Source: Sarcocystis neurona
Taxonomy: Eukaryota; Apicomplexa; Conoidasida; Eucoccidiorida; Sarcocystidae
DNA: 64,000 bases
NCBI GenBank assembly: GCA_000727475.1
Contig: KL647305.1
Location: 1,342,788 to 1,406,787, forward strand
Direction: 5' to 3'
The translations under genes were made by a program, and so were the position numbers. The notes under the pieces were generated by a model, which was given only the letters and a program-made list of their open reading frames with translations, was not told where the DNA came from and ran no database searches. Position 1 is the stretch's first letter. Each line of letters begins with the position of its first letter. Shown piece by piece: positions 24,165 through 35,500 of this stretch.

Positions 24165-27100
24165 TTGTATATGCTGTGCGTGCGTTGTCGCAGGAAAGGG
24201 GGCGCGTGTGTGTAGGTGATACATGCGTGTAAACGTGCGTGTGTATATGCTTCGTGTGAAAGGCTCCCCTGTAGCTGCTGTGTTGTCTCTCTGTGGTACA
24301 CGTGTGCTTATATGCTTCTTCTGTGATGCTGCCGTGCTGCTGCTGCGTCGTCTCTGGGTGGCACACGCCTGTTTGTATGCTTTTTCTGTCATGGTGCCGT
24401 GTTATTGCTGCGTGTGGATGTTGCGCAGGTGGCAGCGGAAGTGAAAATGTCTGCGGAGACATCCATGGGGACTGATATGACGGAAGAGGATCTGCAGCAC
24501 ATCAACACGCTAGCTGCCCGCATAGAGGAATTGATGGACTACCGCGTCAATCTAGCGGAGTATCTGAAGCTACGCATGAAGGCTGTGGCACCAAACCTGA
24601 CGTACATGGTGAGCTCTTGCTGCTAGTGCTGCTGCTGCTGCTGTGTTCGTTCGTTTCCCCGTTGCGCGCGGTGAGAACAAAGACAACCTGTAGGCACCGC
24701 CGGTCTGTGTGACGCTATGTCGTGCTGCTGCTGCTCCTCAAAACACAAGGCCGCTTTCAAACGTCCTTCCCATCCTCCCGAGTCTGCTGTTGCAGGACCG
24801 AGTTGTCTGCTGTGTGTCTGCGCGCGTGCCGGCGTCTCTGTGTTCTGGGTCATTTTCGGCCATGTGTCTTTGTGTGTATCAGGAAAATTTGTTGGACTGT
24901 CTCGCGTTATAAGTATCGAGTCCTTTTGTATGCCACGAACGTTTTTAGCGAAGAAGCAGTGACAGCTTGGAAGGCCACACTCCACTGCTGTTGTTGTTGC
25001 GCTGTATATATGAGTGGGGGAGACAGGTCAGACGTTCTGCTGCTGCTTTAAGAAGTGGTTACCGCCGCATACGAACAATTTTGCTGCAGGGCCTGTGGCA
25101 GCGGAGGCTGCCATGGTGGTTGCTGCTGTGTATGTCCTGGAGATGTTGTTACTGGCGCCGACGCGGCTGCGAGGACGCAGCGTGGAAGCGTGGGGAGGTT
25201 TTCGTGCTGCTACGATTACACTGCAGAAGCGTCGCAGAACAGCTGCTGCAAGAAGGACTGCTGCTGCTGGTAGGGGAATGGCTGCGAGTGTTAGGGAAAA
25301 TCTGCGGCTGCGGCGAGGGAGCGGCTGCCCCGCCGCTGCTGGTAGAGGGGTTAGGGGCCGCTGATGTTGTAGGAAAACTGCTGCGGGTGCTGGCATCGCT
25401 GTAAATGGAGAGGGTAGTAGGTCCTGTTGCTGCTAAAGAGAGACACAAACGTGTAGTTGCTGCTGCCCGGCTGCTCTGCGCTTCAGCGATGCGCCTCTGC
25501 AGCAGCTACTGTTGTGACTGCGAAAGTTGGTGGCAAACGCTGCATTTGTTGATGTGCGAGGAGGACAAGAGAAGAACGCCTAATCTCTCTTGTATTTCTC
25601 TTCCTCTTAACATATGTATATATATATACATATACGTATATGTCTACAAACGAACCTACACACATATGTGTGTGTGTGCGTGACTGCGGGGATGCGTCCC
25701 TGTGTTTTGCTAGAATAAGTGTCAGTTTCCTGAGAAGTTGGTGTCTCTACTTTGTCAAGCCGTGTGACAAGAACCTAGCAAGATCTTGCAGAGAGAAGCT
25801 GCTGGTGTGCGACTAGGAGCAGTAGACACACAGAAACAGTAAATGGCGTCCATGGACTCCTTACCCACTTATGGAAGGAGGCTGCACATGGGTCCCCTTG
25901 CGTGTGTATGCATATGTGTATTGCGCGTTCATTCTTCTTATATAAATATGACTCTACATAGGTTTTTACACATGTGTATGTCTACCCAATCTATCTCTCT
26001 CTTTTTACATATTTCTAGGTACATACATATGTGAGGATGTCTGCGCCACTCACGTATGTGCAAGGAGAGGTAATCCGGTGAGTACTTGCAGGAGGGAGAA
26101 CTTTGTGCGAGATGACGGCGGCCAAGAGCTGGCGAAGGGGTGGCGGTGTCAGGGCTGGCTAGTGGAAAAAATTTAGCACTGCTTTTTTCTGAGGGTGGCT
26201 TCTGCACTTCTTAAGAAATATGCAATTGTAGCTTCAGGCATATGCGCCAGGGGGTGCACCGCATCTAGGAGGCGGTTAAGAAACACACACAGCGGTGTGC
26301 GATTGTCCGCCGCAGTCCTGAGGACCGCCTGCTGCTGCTGCTCGATACGCGGTGAACCAGGCGCTGTGAGTTCGCGTGGCAGCTGTCAAGAGTGCTGGCG
26401 TGTGTGGTGCGTAGGGTTCTGTGTACACGGCTGGGCCTCAGCTGCCGTGGTGGGCAAGGACGCCGGCCTCGTGCAGGTGCGCCAGTTCCTGCGATGCCAG
26501 GTGTATTTCTGAGACGGACTATAGCGTGTGTAGTGCAGAAGGTGGAGCTGCAGCCGCAACAGCTGTCTCCGGCGGGTGCGTTGCGCCAAGAAGTGCACGG
26601 CGTCAGCTACCAGCCAGTCCCTCGTGACTTTATGGTCTCGCTGTGCTCGGGGGTGTCCCCTGATTTGCGTGGGGTACGTACACCTCACACATTTGGGGTG
26701 TACGTACCCCGCATTCCGTGCGTCATGAGAACAAGTGCTCCTTTCTTTTCTCTGGCCGTGGTGGCGTATCTGTGTGTGCTGGTGCGTTCACGTGCACGTT
26801 TCTATGCGCGTGTGTGCGTATATGTACGCATATGTGGACCGCGTGGCGCTTTTGATGTAGTATTGGACACGGCGACGGCGTTGCCGGTGGAAATTGGGTC
26901 CACCTGATTTTCTTCCGTTCTGCCTGTGTGTCGGCACGCACTCTAAATATCGGCACAGGTGGGAGAAGTGATCGGAGCCCGGCTGATGGCGCACGCTGGC
27001 AGCCTGCTGAATTTGTCAAAGCAGCCGGCGTCCACCATACAAATTCTTGGGGCAGAGAAGGCCTTGTTCCGGGCGCTGAAAACGAAGTCGCACACGCCCA

Positions 27101-29160
27101 AGTATGGACTTCTCTTCCACGCTGCGCTTGTCGGGCAGGCGCCTCCCAAGCTTAAAGGTACGCATAGAAGCTGCTCAAGTTTGCTCTGAAGCATATATAT
27201 ATATATATATACACGTATATGCACGTCCACGTATGCGTATTTTACTATGTATGTATATACAGACGTGCGTCTTGCCGCATACATATATATATATAATATG
27301 TGTAATGTATATGTGGGTGTGTAGTCATGGGTGTCGACAGATCTGAACGTGTATGTGTGTGTTTACTTCCGCGCGTGTGTGCTGGATTTGTGTATACGTG
27401 GTGGGAACTTGTAGACGTAAGTGAGGAACATCTTCTTTGACAGGCCACGGCTACGCGTGTTGTGAACGATCGTGTTGTAGACTTCTTTGCGTGTGCCCTG
27501 TACACGCCTTTTTCATCCTTCCTCCATAGGCGTGATTCTTCTTCGAGCGTTGTGTGATTTCACCGCTCTCTGTTTACCTACAAATATACTGTAGGACTAC
27601 CGTCTTCAGATGATGTATTTGTACCGAGAGATACGTGTGTGCGGACACAGCTGTCGGAATGCTCCTGCGAACGTGCGGTGCGGTGCGGCATGTGCTCCAG
27701 CGCCTTTGCGATCGGCTGCTGCGTCTCGTCTGGCTGCTGTACCTGCTGCTGCCTGCTGCAGGGAAGATCTCCAGGGTCTTGGCGGCAAAACTGTCGCTCT
27801 GTGTTCGGGTTGATGCGCTCACTGAAGCAGCAGAGGCAGCGGCGTCGGCTGCGGGAAGCAAAGTCAAAGCAGGAGCAGTCGCACTTCCTCCTGCTGCTGC
27901 AGAGCCCACCGTCGCCGTATCTTGCAGGCGACACGTCGAAGTCAAGCTCCTTCAGCTCGAGCAGCAGCTACAAGGCGGTAAGTGCGCTTCGCTCTCTACC
28001 GTCGACCAGGCACCGTGTGTTGTTGCTCATGGGGATGCAACATTTACACGTTTTTATGTGGAGGTATACGGGTCCTGTGGACACACTATATATATGTATA
28101 CCAACGAGCTTCATCAATCCCGTGTATACGGATATGTATGGGTGTTTCGGGGTTATGTACTATATATATATGTACACAGGTGAATGTATATGCTTCGCGT
28201 GGCGTGTGGGTGTGGGCATGAGGGCATACACGGGACGTGTGTGTAACTTATACTGTTTCTTAAGATATTTATACGTGCTCAGAAATTATGGGGATCTCAC
28301 ACTGGTACATCCTTATACATACGTGTGCACCGGTAGATCGCGGATATATATATATATAATGTATAACATATATGTATGACGTATGTACATACATGTATGT
28401 ATATAGGAACCCAATTTATGGCCTCCGGAACCACAGGTGTATCCATACTCGCAGGATACAGGAATCCCGTGTATATATGTATATATATATATATTTATAA
28501 CATGTACACACGACCAACGATGGCCATTTATATCGTATAGTCGTATGTATCAGAATGTCCAGTTTTGTCATGTAGGCCGTATGAATCTAGTAGCGTTGTG
28601 GCTGCGCCACAATGGACTTAGGTCAACAATTTCATTGTCTCGTTGGTGCAGTAGTCATGGCTGCAGAGTTATCGGTGTGTAGCTCGTGCGACATTAGGCG
28701 AAACATTTACACTGTTTTGGCACGTGGACACGACTGCGTGACGTTTCTTCTACCTTGACAGCTCTCGTGCGCAAATCCTGTATTGACTTTCTTTTAAAAG
28801 GACTTCAGGTGCGCGTTCTGGTTTACTCAACCGTCGTACTACTGCAGGTGTTAGCACCCCGCACTGTCCGACGAAAGTTAAGAGTTCGCACGCGTGTGCA
28901 TTGTTTCAGGTCTGGCGCGGCCGACGATGAAGCCGCAGATTGCGCGGTATGAGCCGAAGCGTGGAACAGATGCAGCCAAGGTTTACGATACGGGAGCAGA
29001 CGTAGTGGAAAACAGTGTTCCCGCTCGTGTGCCGGCGAAAGGAAAAAAACACACGCGAACGCAGGAGACAGCAGGCGACGGCAATCCCAACGGGTTTACA
29101 GCTGAAGGTGACGACCGACCGAAGAAAAAGAAAGTGAAGAAGGAACAGGCGAATACCTGA
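17190..29160 (+). CDS. NOP58: NOP58, box C/D snoRNP core protein
   Basis: NOP58 (NOP5) pairs with NOP56 in the box C/D snoRNP, holding fibrillarin and the 15.5K-bound guide RNA for rRNA 2'-O-methylation in the nucleolus. Seven exons (17190-17700, 19612-19710, 22708-22895, 24429-24608, 26959-27157, 27762-27977, 28910-29160) total 1644 bases and keep one frame, giving 547 residues; human NOP58 has 529. It starts [16 protein letters not shown], the family's NOP5 N-terminal domain. It continues with [27 protein letters not shown] with [26 protein letters not shown], and the Nop domain with [33 protein letters not shown] and [15 protein letters not shown]. The tail is Lys-rich ([10 protein letters not shown]), as in orthologues. 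An acidic Ala/Asp insert at about residues 90-130 is local to this lineage. The start is the only sensible ATG (context aaaATGc). Confidence 0.96.
17701..19611. repeat. NOP58 intron 1: TA/TG microsatellite then CTG-rich block
   Basis: From 17800 to 18590 it is TA/TG microsatellite, including a duplicated unit of about 110-130 bases (18031-18285). From 18630 to 19611 it is nearly continuous CTG/TTG/GTT triplet sequence on the sense strand, running up to the exon 2 acceptor. ORFs over the triplet block are Leu/Cys or Ala artefacts. Confidence 0.65.
18031..18285. repeat. ~110-130-bp tandem duplication
   Basis: Two imperfect copies share GAGGCAYATTTGTGTG (near 18039 and 18150), GTAGTGTGTGGGTGTATGT, and GAGTGAGTAC followed by TAGGAATACCTGTCTTG. 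A fragment of a third copy follows at 18271. Confidence 0.65.
19612..19710 (+). CDS. NOP58: NOP58 exon 2
   Basis: This 99-base exon encodes [20 protein letters not shown] and ends VDTMIIQAV. The acceptor is GGTGCTGCAG and the donor TTG|GTGTGT. Phase is 1 at both ends. Confidence 0.95.
19711..22707. other. NOP58 intron 2
   Basis: This 3-kb intron contains a roughly 100-base tandem array (19795-20070), TA/CA microsatellite (20150-20240, 20880-20980), a GTA-triplet stretch (21190-21330), GT-rich sequence (21340-21430, 22250-22345), and a GT run at 22575-22605. The rest is unique GC-moderate sequence with chance ORFs only; the longest plus-strand one (21353-22720) runs into exon 3 in the wrong frame. 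Confidence 0.5.
19795..20070. repeat. ~100-bp tandem repeat
   Basis: Three imperfect copies are marked by AAGGAGAGGGAGA-type motifs near 19846, 19959 and 20050. Each is preceded by a CGCATTCxxACATA/CGCATATACGTATA-like segment. Confidence 0.6.
22708..22895 (+). CDS. NOP58: NOP58 exon 3
   Basis: The acceptor is GGGCGTGCAG and the donor GAG|GTCAGG. It encodes [17 protein letters not shown], then [18 protein letters not shown], ending LLPDE. It enters in phase 1 and leaves in phase 0. Confidence 0.96.
22896..24428. repeat. NOP58 intron 3
   Basis: TA/TG microsatellite occupies about 23040-23200 and 23490-23830, and a CT run with TA repeat lies at 24120-24170. A 65-base tandem repeat at 24239-24414 lies against the exon 4 acceptor. 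Confidence 0.6.
24239..24414. repeat. 65-bp tandem repeat at the NOP58 exon 4 acceptor
   Basis: Copies at 24285-24349 and 24350-24414 share GTCTCTxxGTGG, ACACG, TATGCTTxTTCTGT and a GTG(C/T)T-GCTGC end; a partial, more diverged copy precedes at 24239. The array ends about 14 bases before exon 4. Confidence 0.65.
24429..24608 (+). CDS. NOP58: NOP58 exon 4
   Basis: This 180-base exon is phase 0 at both ends. The acceptor is GTTGCGCAG and the donor ATG|GTGAGC. It encodes [20 protein letters not shown] through VAPNLTYM, entering the Nop domain. Confidence 0.96.
24609..26958. other. NOP58 intron 4
   Basis: It contains CTG/TGG-rich triplet sequence (24620-25530), a short TA microsatellite (25610-25650), unique sequence (25680-26680), and a perfect 14-base inverted repeat (26671-26710). 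No gene is recognised. Confidence 0.5.
26671..26710. repeat. Perfect 14-bp inverted repeat
   Basis: The arms are GGGGTACGTACACC (26671-26684) and its exact reverse complement (26697-26710), separated by 12 bases. It could form a hairpin in the NOP58 pre-mRNA. Confidence 0.85.
26959..27157 (+). CDS. NOP58: NOP58 exon 5
   Basis: The acceptor is CGGCACAG and the donor AAAG|GTACGC. It encodes the heart of the Nop domain, including [20 protein letters not shown] and KALFRALK, and leaves in phase 1. Confidence 0.96.
27158..27761. repeat. NOP58 intron 5
   Basis: TA/TG microsatellite fills about 27190-27330. The remainder is unique and CTG-rich toward the exon 6 acceptor (27710-27761). Confidence 0.55.
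27762..27977 (+). CDS. NOP58: NOP58 exon 6
   Basis: The acceptor is CCTGCTGCAG and the donor GCG|GTAAGT. It starts [20 protein letters not shown]. The following Ala-rich linker ([13 protein letters not shown]) is longer than in animals and yeast, then [11 protein letters not shown] matches the family's ARLRxLE coil. Phase is 1 at both ends. Confidence 0.92.
27978..28909. repeat. NOP58 intron 6
   Basis: TA/TG microsatellite fills about 28080-28510. A non-repetitive segment at 28510-28909 has no recognisable RNA gene; a small stem (TTGTGG / CCACAA near 28600) is not enough to call one. Confidence 0.5.
28910..29160 (+). CDS. NOP58: NOP58 exon 7 (terminal)
   Basis: The acceptor is ATTGTTTCAG. 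It encodes [26 protein letters not shown] and a Lys/Glu-rich tail to TGA at 29158-29160. The basic tail is typical of NOP58 and other nucleolar proteins. Confidence 0.93.
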
Positions 29161-32100
29161 TGAAGTTTTGCCACTAGACAAAATACCCAGTTGGAAAGCT
29201 GCTTCGCGTCCCTTACGCGTGTATATATATATATGTATATGTATATGTGTATGTATATCTACACCTGTGTGTTGTATGAAGATCCATATGCATGCGCGTG
29301 CACGACGACTATCGCTCTTGCAAGCGTTCTTATACGTCAGAAAGGTCAAAGATTACGTCTTCGGAGCGTTAGGGAAGAGGTGAATAAGTAAAACGCACCG
29401 TGCATGAATCCGTGTCGTTAGACATTTTGTCGTAGCGTTCTCCATGCGTACACACGTCCACTTTGTGTGGGGATCCACACGTTGTGCGCGTCTGCAGGTA
29501 CAAATATGGGTGTAGGCAGTGTGAAGTGTAGATATTCAAGAGAGTGCATCTCCACATGACTGTGGATTTGTCTACGTCTGTGGTCATCCGTATGTGCGCA
29601 CTCGTGTAGACGTCTGAATTTAACAGGGAGTTCCCCGCTGTCTGCGGTCGCGCACGAACTCCAGTCGTCAGGCTGGTGCACCCTGGGCAACGACTCAGGA
29701 ACGTCACTCTTCGTAATTCACGCAGCGACTTGCACAGGAAGGAAGCCTTGTGGGCGTGTAGCATGAAACTCCGAGAGGCGTGTGCATACTCCGTTGCGAA
29801 CTCATTTGGACAATAGGGGTGATATTTGCTTTTAGTTTTGCATTGCTTGCAGGGATCGGAGATACACGAGCAGGTGTGTTAACACTATATCGCATTGTGT
29901 CTGCGTGCGGCGGCGCCTAGTCAGGCCTCCTCGCATTCATTCTCTTCGGCGCCGAACCGCTGAACAAATGTGACGAAAGTATAAATTTTCCTGGATGCTA
30001 AATTCACACAGATAGACTGGAACATACCAGGATACAGCAGAACTTTACCGTTAAAAGGGTCGACGTTCAGCGTACTGGTGACCTCTTTCAAGAAAAAGCT
30101 GAAACACGAACGAACGTCTATACACTTTAAGCGAGTAAAGACGAGAGATTACATTCCTGCAGAAGGGAGGGCACCAAGCACGTCTGCGAACAGATGAAGC
30201 GATGAAACAATTTGAGGTGGCAGCTGGTTTGACTGCCGTCGCGCTTCCACGCGATACAGGGTTAGTACGTAAGTACGTGGGCGGACAGGCCTACAGTGAG
30301 CAGCTAATATCTGAACGTGGTACGCTCCTGACGTTCGACCGCGGTGGCTTAGTCACGCTGTGGTTGCCTGACAACTCAGAAACGTTTTGCAGGGCAGCGT
30401 CTGCTAGAGTGAAAGGGCCGAAAGCGCACGACGTCCTCGCTGTGGGAAACTCCAGACACCTCGTACTAAGACCGTCACACAACGACTGGCAGGCGACAGG
30501 TCCACATGTTTTTATTCGGTAGTTGTCGACAAAAGTATTCATTGTCACGTATCTTTCCTAGAGACGGAGGCTTTCGGCAGGCCTCAACCTCCATGCTTTT
30601 TGGGTTTGTGCCGCGAATATAAATCACACATTGCAGAAGACGAAATTTCAGTATCACAATTTGTAGGCGGCCACTTTCACTCTAAGGAAACGCCATTCTC
30701 CGGATATCCCTCCTCTTCCGGCGTGCTAGTAGATCAAGGTAGAGCGTGTCCGTTGCTTTCGTTGGTGACTCGCGCATTTACGCTGCTTGTCGTGCACGGC
30801 TGCTGAAACCGCTGCTGACGTTGCTACTGCCACAGGTTCACCCTCCCCCGCACGACACACAGTAAGCGTTGACCTCCAGAGTGGAGACGACTCAGACACA
30901 ATCTGGAGACATCACTCCTATCTTTACCTTGTTTTCCTAGTCTCCGCCCAGTCTGCAGCAGGATCTTCAAGCGACGCCTTCTTCTTTACAAAATAAATCT
31001 GGGAAGCAGAGTGACGATAGAAGGGACCGCAAGCAACGGAAGCGTGCGGAGAAAGTCTTTAGCACTATTTTTTCCGAGTTTTTCCAACGTATCGAAACAG
31101 TGGTGTCACGAGGAGAGAGCGCAGCCTCGCCACCGTGCAAAGAAGAAGAGAGAGCGCAGCCTCGCCACCGTGCAAGGGAACCAATGAATTTGTCCAAGTG
31201 CCTCTAGGGGAAGTTGTCACCCACGTAGAAGATGACCCTACTCGTCACCAACGCTGTGGCCATCATTTAGGGAACAGTGACCACATATTCTACAAGCACA
31301 GCACCAGTTTCATTTACGACCAGATTCCCCATGATCACGAGGAAGCCAAGACTATTCCCAAGCCCCACGCACAGAGTAAGACAGATGCGCTCGGCCGAGC
31401 TGAATCCGGAAAAACTGAGGATATTATGAAGACGCGTGCTAGGAATTGCAGGAAGTGTAGCGCGTGAGCCACTAGATCGTACAAAGCAGTGTTGAAATCT
31501 ACAGCCCATATATGCGTAATAACGAAGTAGGGGATCACATTAAAATAGAGCCCAGGACAGAGGGCAACTTGATGAGGATCGACTCACCACAGTGCTTCTC
31601 TTCAGCGGTACGCAAAGAAATTTTGTAAGCGCTGGGTACCACAGAAGATCTGCTGAAGCTTGTCGCCCTCACTAGCATGTGCAGCCGCTTTAGCGGTTTT
31701 ATTTTCAAATACTCCATGTATTGTGTAAATGGTAAGTGACGTAGCTTTGTCGTGTTTCTGTTTAACTTCTTTCATTTCAACATTTGTTATCTCACTCTGC
31801 CACCAAATCACTGAACATTTCTGCGTCCACTCGGACATACAAATGTTCAGGTGTCTCTCCATATATATATATATATCGACGTAGATGCAGACGGATGTTG
31901 CCAATCCACGTACTCGCAGCGAGACATAATGAATTGGTCTGCAAAAATCCTATGAGCTCACTAGCCCACAAACACCCAGACGAATCACAATACGGATTGA
32001 ACGCTCAACGGTGGAGCAACCTGGGCTCCGATCTCTTCGCCTACTACGCAAAGTAGCGTTTTCATACACCAAACACACACAAGTCGCACTGTAACTACAG

Positions 32101-32262
32101 GAGAAGAGTGGCCGCCTCCACACACACTGCCACCAAACGACATACGCGGCTAGACTTTACAACTGTACGCCTCGTTGACAAAATATTCACGGAGAAATCT
32201 CAGGACCTACTATGCTGGCGCGAGTCTTAACAGAGAATCTAGTAAAACCTGTTACTGACACG
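29161..32262. other. Convergent spacer between NOP58 and SPB4
   Basis: Both genes end into this 3.1-kb stretch. After a short TA/TA-TG patch (29220-29260) it is largely free of microsatellites and triplet runs, unlike nearly all other non-coding DNA here. ORFs of about 60-150 codons exist on both strands (for example plus 30202-30522, ATG to stop, 106 codons; plus 31135-31467), without a family signature. A 28-base direct duplication lies at 31113-31175. Confidence 0.5.
31113..31175. repeat. 28-bp perfect direct repeat
   Basis: The unit beginning GAGAGAGCGCAGCCTCGCC occurs at 31113-31140 and again at 31148-31175, seven bases apart. Confidence 0.85.
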
Positions 32263-32537
32263 CTACCCACGCTTTCTTGACTTGCGTGCTCTGGTCTTCC
32301 GCCCCTTTGGCAACACCCAGCTCGGAACGTTGTGCTTCGGCGTCTGCAGGTGCTGACGTTTTCCATCAGCTTTTCTCTCTGTGCCCTCGTCTTCAAGACT
32401 GGACGCTTCCGTGTCAGACCTGCCAGCAGTTCTTCCCTTGTTTTCATCTTCGTCGTCTGATTCGTTCTCCGTAGAAAAATCGAAAGAATCTTTGTTACCT
32501 TCTGTACATCCTGTGGAATAGTCTGATTCCGCAGCAC
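32263..32537 (-). CDS. SPB4: SPB4 exon 10 (terminal)
   Basis: The acceptor is TAAATTCAG. It encodes a Ser/Asp/Glu-rich stretch and a basic tail (PKGRKTRARKSRKRG) to TAG at 32265-32263. Phase 1 at entry fits exon 9. Confidence 0.88.
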
Positions 32538-35500
32538 CTGAATTTACGAGTACAGACACGAATGTTGGCGCAAAAGGACGTGATCGATACGCGGCGCCTG
32601 TCTACCTCAGAGGTGCAGGACACATCTTCCGCACAGCACACGCTCCTTTTCTGCGATGCAAAGCTACGCAGTGATGGGAACCATGGAGGCCCCCTTGGTT
32701 ATACATAAGCGTACGAGTACGTACACGAGCGTGTACACGGCTCATTCACGCCGCACTACATCCTTCTGACGACTTTCTTCCACGGTGTACGAAACTTCTC
32801 TTCTTCCTACTCGAACACGTTCAAAGCGGTAAACATATATCGCATCCGTTCGGCCTTACGTTATATACATTTATGCGTGTGTACACGTATATGGCTCCCG
32901 CACAGTCCAAGCTTACCAAGTTTCAGAAGGTCCTGGGAACAGCCAGCGGGCGTTCTACTGATTAATACACCGCAGCAGTGTGCCTCTCGACTGTTTTTTC
33001 ACAGAAAAAGCTTCTACAGCAACAAAACCTGCACCGCTCATTCCATGCCATCTCCGCGTGCCCGTCACCAGCCACGGGTTGAAGTGCAGTACTAAACACT
33101 ACAAAAAAACTACGTTTCTACCTTGAAGTCACTCTCATAGATGAATGCGCACGTGCACGTGTGTCCAACCATTCACATATATATGTATGCGTATGCGCGC
33201 GTATACCGGTGCATCGCTAGTCACACACACACCAGCGCACGCACACGTACACGCTAGAAGAGGCATTTTTTTACTACGGAGTACGCATATGCAGATAATA
33301 TCTACTGCGCAGAAGCAAATACGTTGAGGCGCTCGAGAGGTTCCTGATAGACGTTGACTCTTACGTTCCACGCGTCTGTCGTATTCTTCGACGGTGATTT
33401 TCCTCTTGCGTAATTTTTTTGCCATGCGCTCTGCAACCGTCCAAACGAAGGCGCACACACAATAGCAGCAAGCAAGCAACTCTTCATCAGCAACCGCTGC
33501 AGGCACTCATGTCCCTACCTCAACGCCCGTATTTCATACTTATCCCGCCTAAAGTTTCCACAGAAAGACTCCTGTTAGCGTCTACCTTGATTTGACCAAG
33601 GTACAGATATATTTATATATATATATATATATGCGCACATCGATAGAACACTCGCAGCCACCACCTGGCAAACGTCAGGTGCAAAACAAACCTGTGTTAC
33701 TTCGTAGGGAACAAATTCATAGACGAGTTGCGACTGGGTGTCCAAAGAGTCCTTCCCAACAGGAATGAGAGAAAAACAAGCGGAGTGGCATATGTATTTG
33801 TATACGTCCCGCATAAAAGGGACACCAGAGTTTGTCGACCTTCTCACCTTCGAAAGCGAGCTCCTCCCACTCTTCCAACGCATTGCGTCTGCAAAAAAAG
33901 AGAAAAGACGACGCTGCGCACAGCGATGCTCTGTCCCACCTTGCACACCGCAGACGTTCTGTACGTACAGCTGCAAGGCAGCACGCCATTTTTTATGGCA
34001 GGGCGCGGCAACCAGTGGGCCCCCATGCGTGGACTCCGCCACGCATGCCGAACACGCACCAGAGTCGCGTGGCCACGGCTGGCGAGCAGCACGTATGTCC
34101 ACTCCAGTAAACATTTGCCCCGAAGTTTCGAGCACTACGTACTCTTTCCCAAGTGTGTTCGAAAGGCAGACCTCTCTATGTACGACAAACAAGTAGCTGA
34201 ACCTAAACGCCCCTGAGCCTGTACGCGCATCTACATACGTCCGTCTATACTTGCAAACAACGGTGTGCGTACACATGTGTATATATATATAGAGAGAGAG
34301 AGAAAGAGAGATACAAAGAGATAGAGAGAGGAACGCGTACATATATATATATATACACACATACCTGCGTGTGTATACAAGTATGAATATACAAACATAT
34401 GTATAGATACGCATATGTACGGAACCTGCGAGATAGGTGTCCAGATGCTTCAGAAGAGCAGCACACTTCGCGCTTCACTACAAATACCGCGTTATAGCCT
34501 GGGGCGACGCGGAGGGATCGTGTGGAAGTTACTACTGCAGCAATCAGGTGGGTACTTGTAGCGCCAGCAGGAACAGAACGGCGAAGCAGCAGGACCGAGC
34601 ACCAGCAGCGGAGTAAAATTAGCAACCGCCGAGCAGACAGCAGTTGGCAGGCGGCGCCGAAGCAGCAGCAGCAGCAGCGGATATTGCTAGAGGCGCGAGA
34701 GAGAATCCCCCGGGCGTGCAACTGCCGTCAACGCTGACACGCTAATGCGCGTGCCAGTTTTTTGTCTACTTCGACCGTTCTTCTTTTCCTCTTGCTTCTT
34801 TTGAATTCCTCTTACCTCTTGACCTTGCGTTTCTCGGCTCTGGTGCGGCGGTCCTTCCCAAAGAGCAGGGCGTGCCTCTCCGTCTGCTGCTGCTTCTTTT
34901 GTTGTCGCAGCTGCTGGTTCTGCTTCTGCCGTTGCAGGCACTCCCGTCTTGCCAGCGCGTCCTGCAGCGACTGCTGCCTCGCGGCTTCCCTCTCCGCGTC
35001 GTGCAAAAACGGAATTTGCAGAGGATCTGCTGCGCTCTGTCGGAAATTGCTGATGCATCGCCCGACGATCTCCTTCATTCGAGGAAGCCGCAGCAGCGCC
35101 ATCGCCGTCGCCACGCTCCCCAGGTCCAGCTCCTGTAACCGCAGCAGTGACAGTGGCAACAGCAGCAGCAGCACCAACAGCAGCAATAGCAGCAGCAGCA
35201 GCAGCAGTTGCAACAGCAGTAGCAGTAGCAACAGCAGTCGCAGCAAGAACAGCATCAGTAGCAAGAACAGCACAGCAGCACCAGCAAGAACAGCAGCGAC
35301 AGCAGCAACGAGTAACCTTTTTCTCCAACTGGCAGCCATGCAGAGCTTGGTATCAACCCCCTGACCGTAGAGGAACAGTAGTAGTCGGACCATCACATGA
35401 TTCCACCATCACCACGAGTCGTTGTCGTGGCACGCATCCCAGCAGCAGTATATAATGCTTTCAGCAGAACAGGTTGTAGCGGAGGTAAACCCGAAGCCGC

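Noticed and set aside
27158..28909. Intronic snoRNA genes in NOP58, as hosted by vertebrate NOP58
   Set aside because: GATGATG-like (near 27608) and CTGA-like words occur, but no correctly spaced box C/D pair with terminal stem, nor a two-hairpin H/ACA layout, was found.
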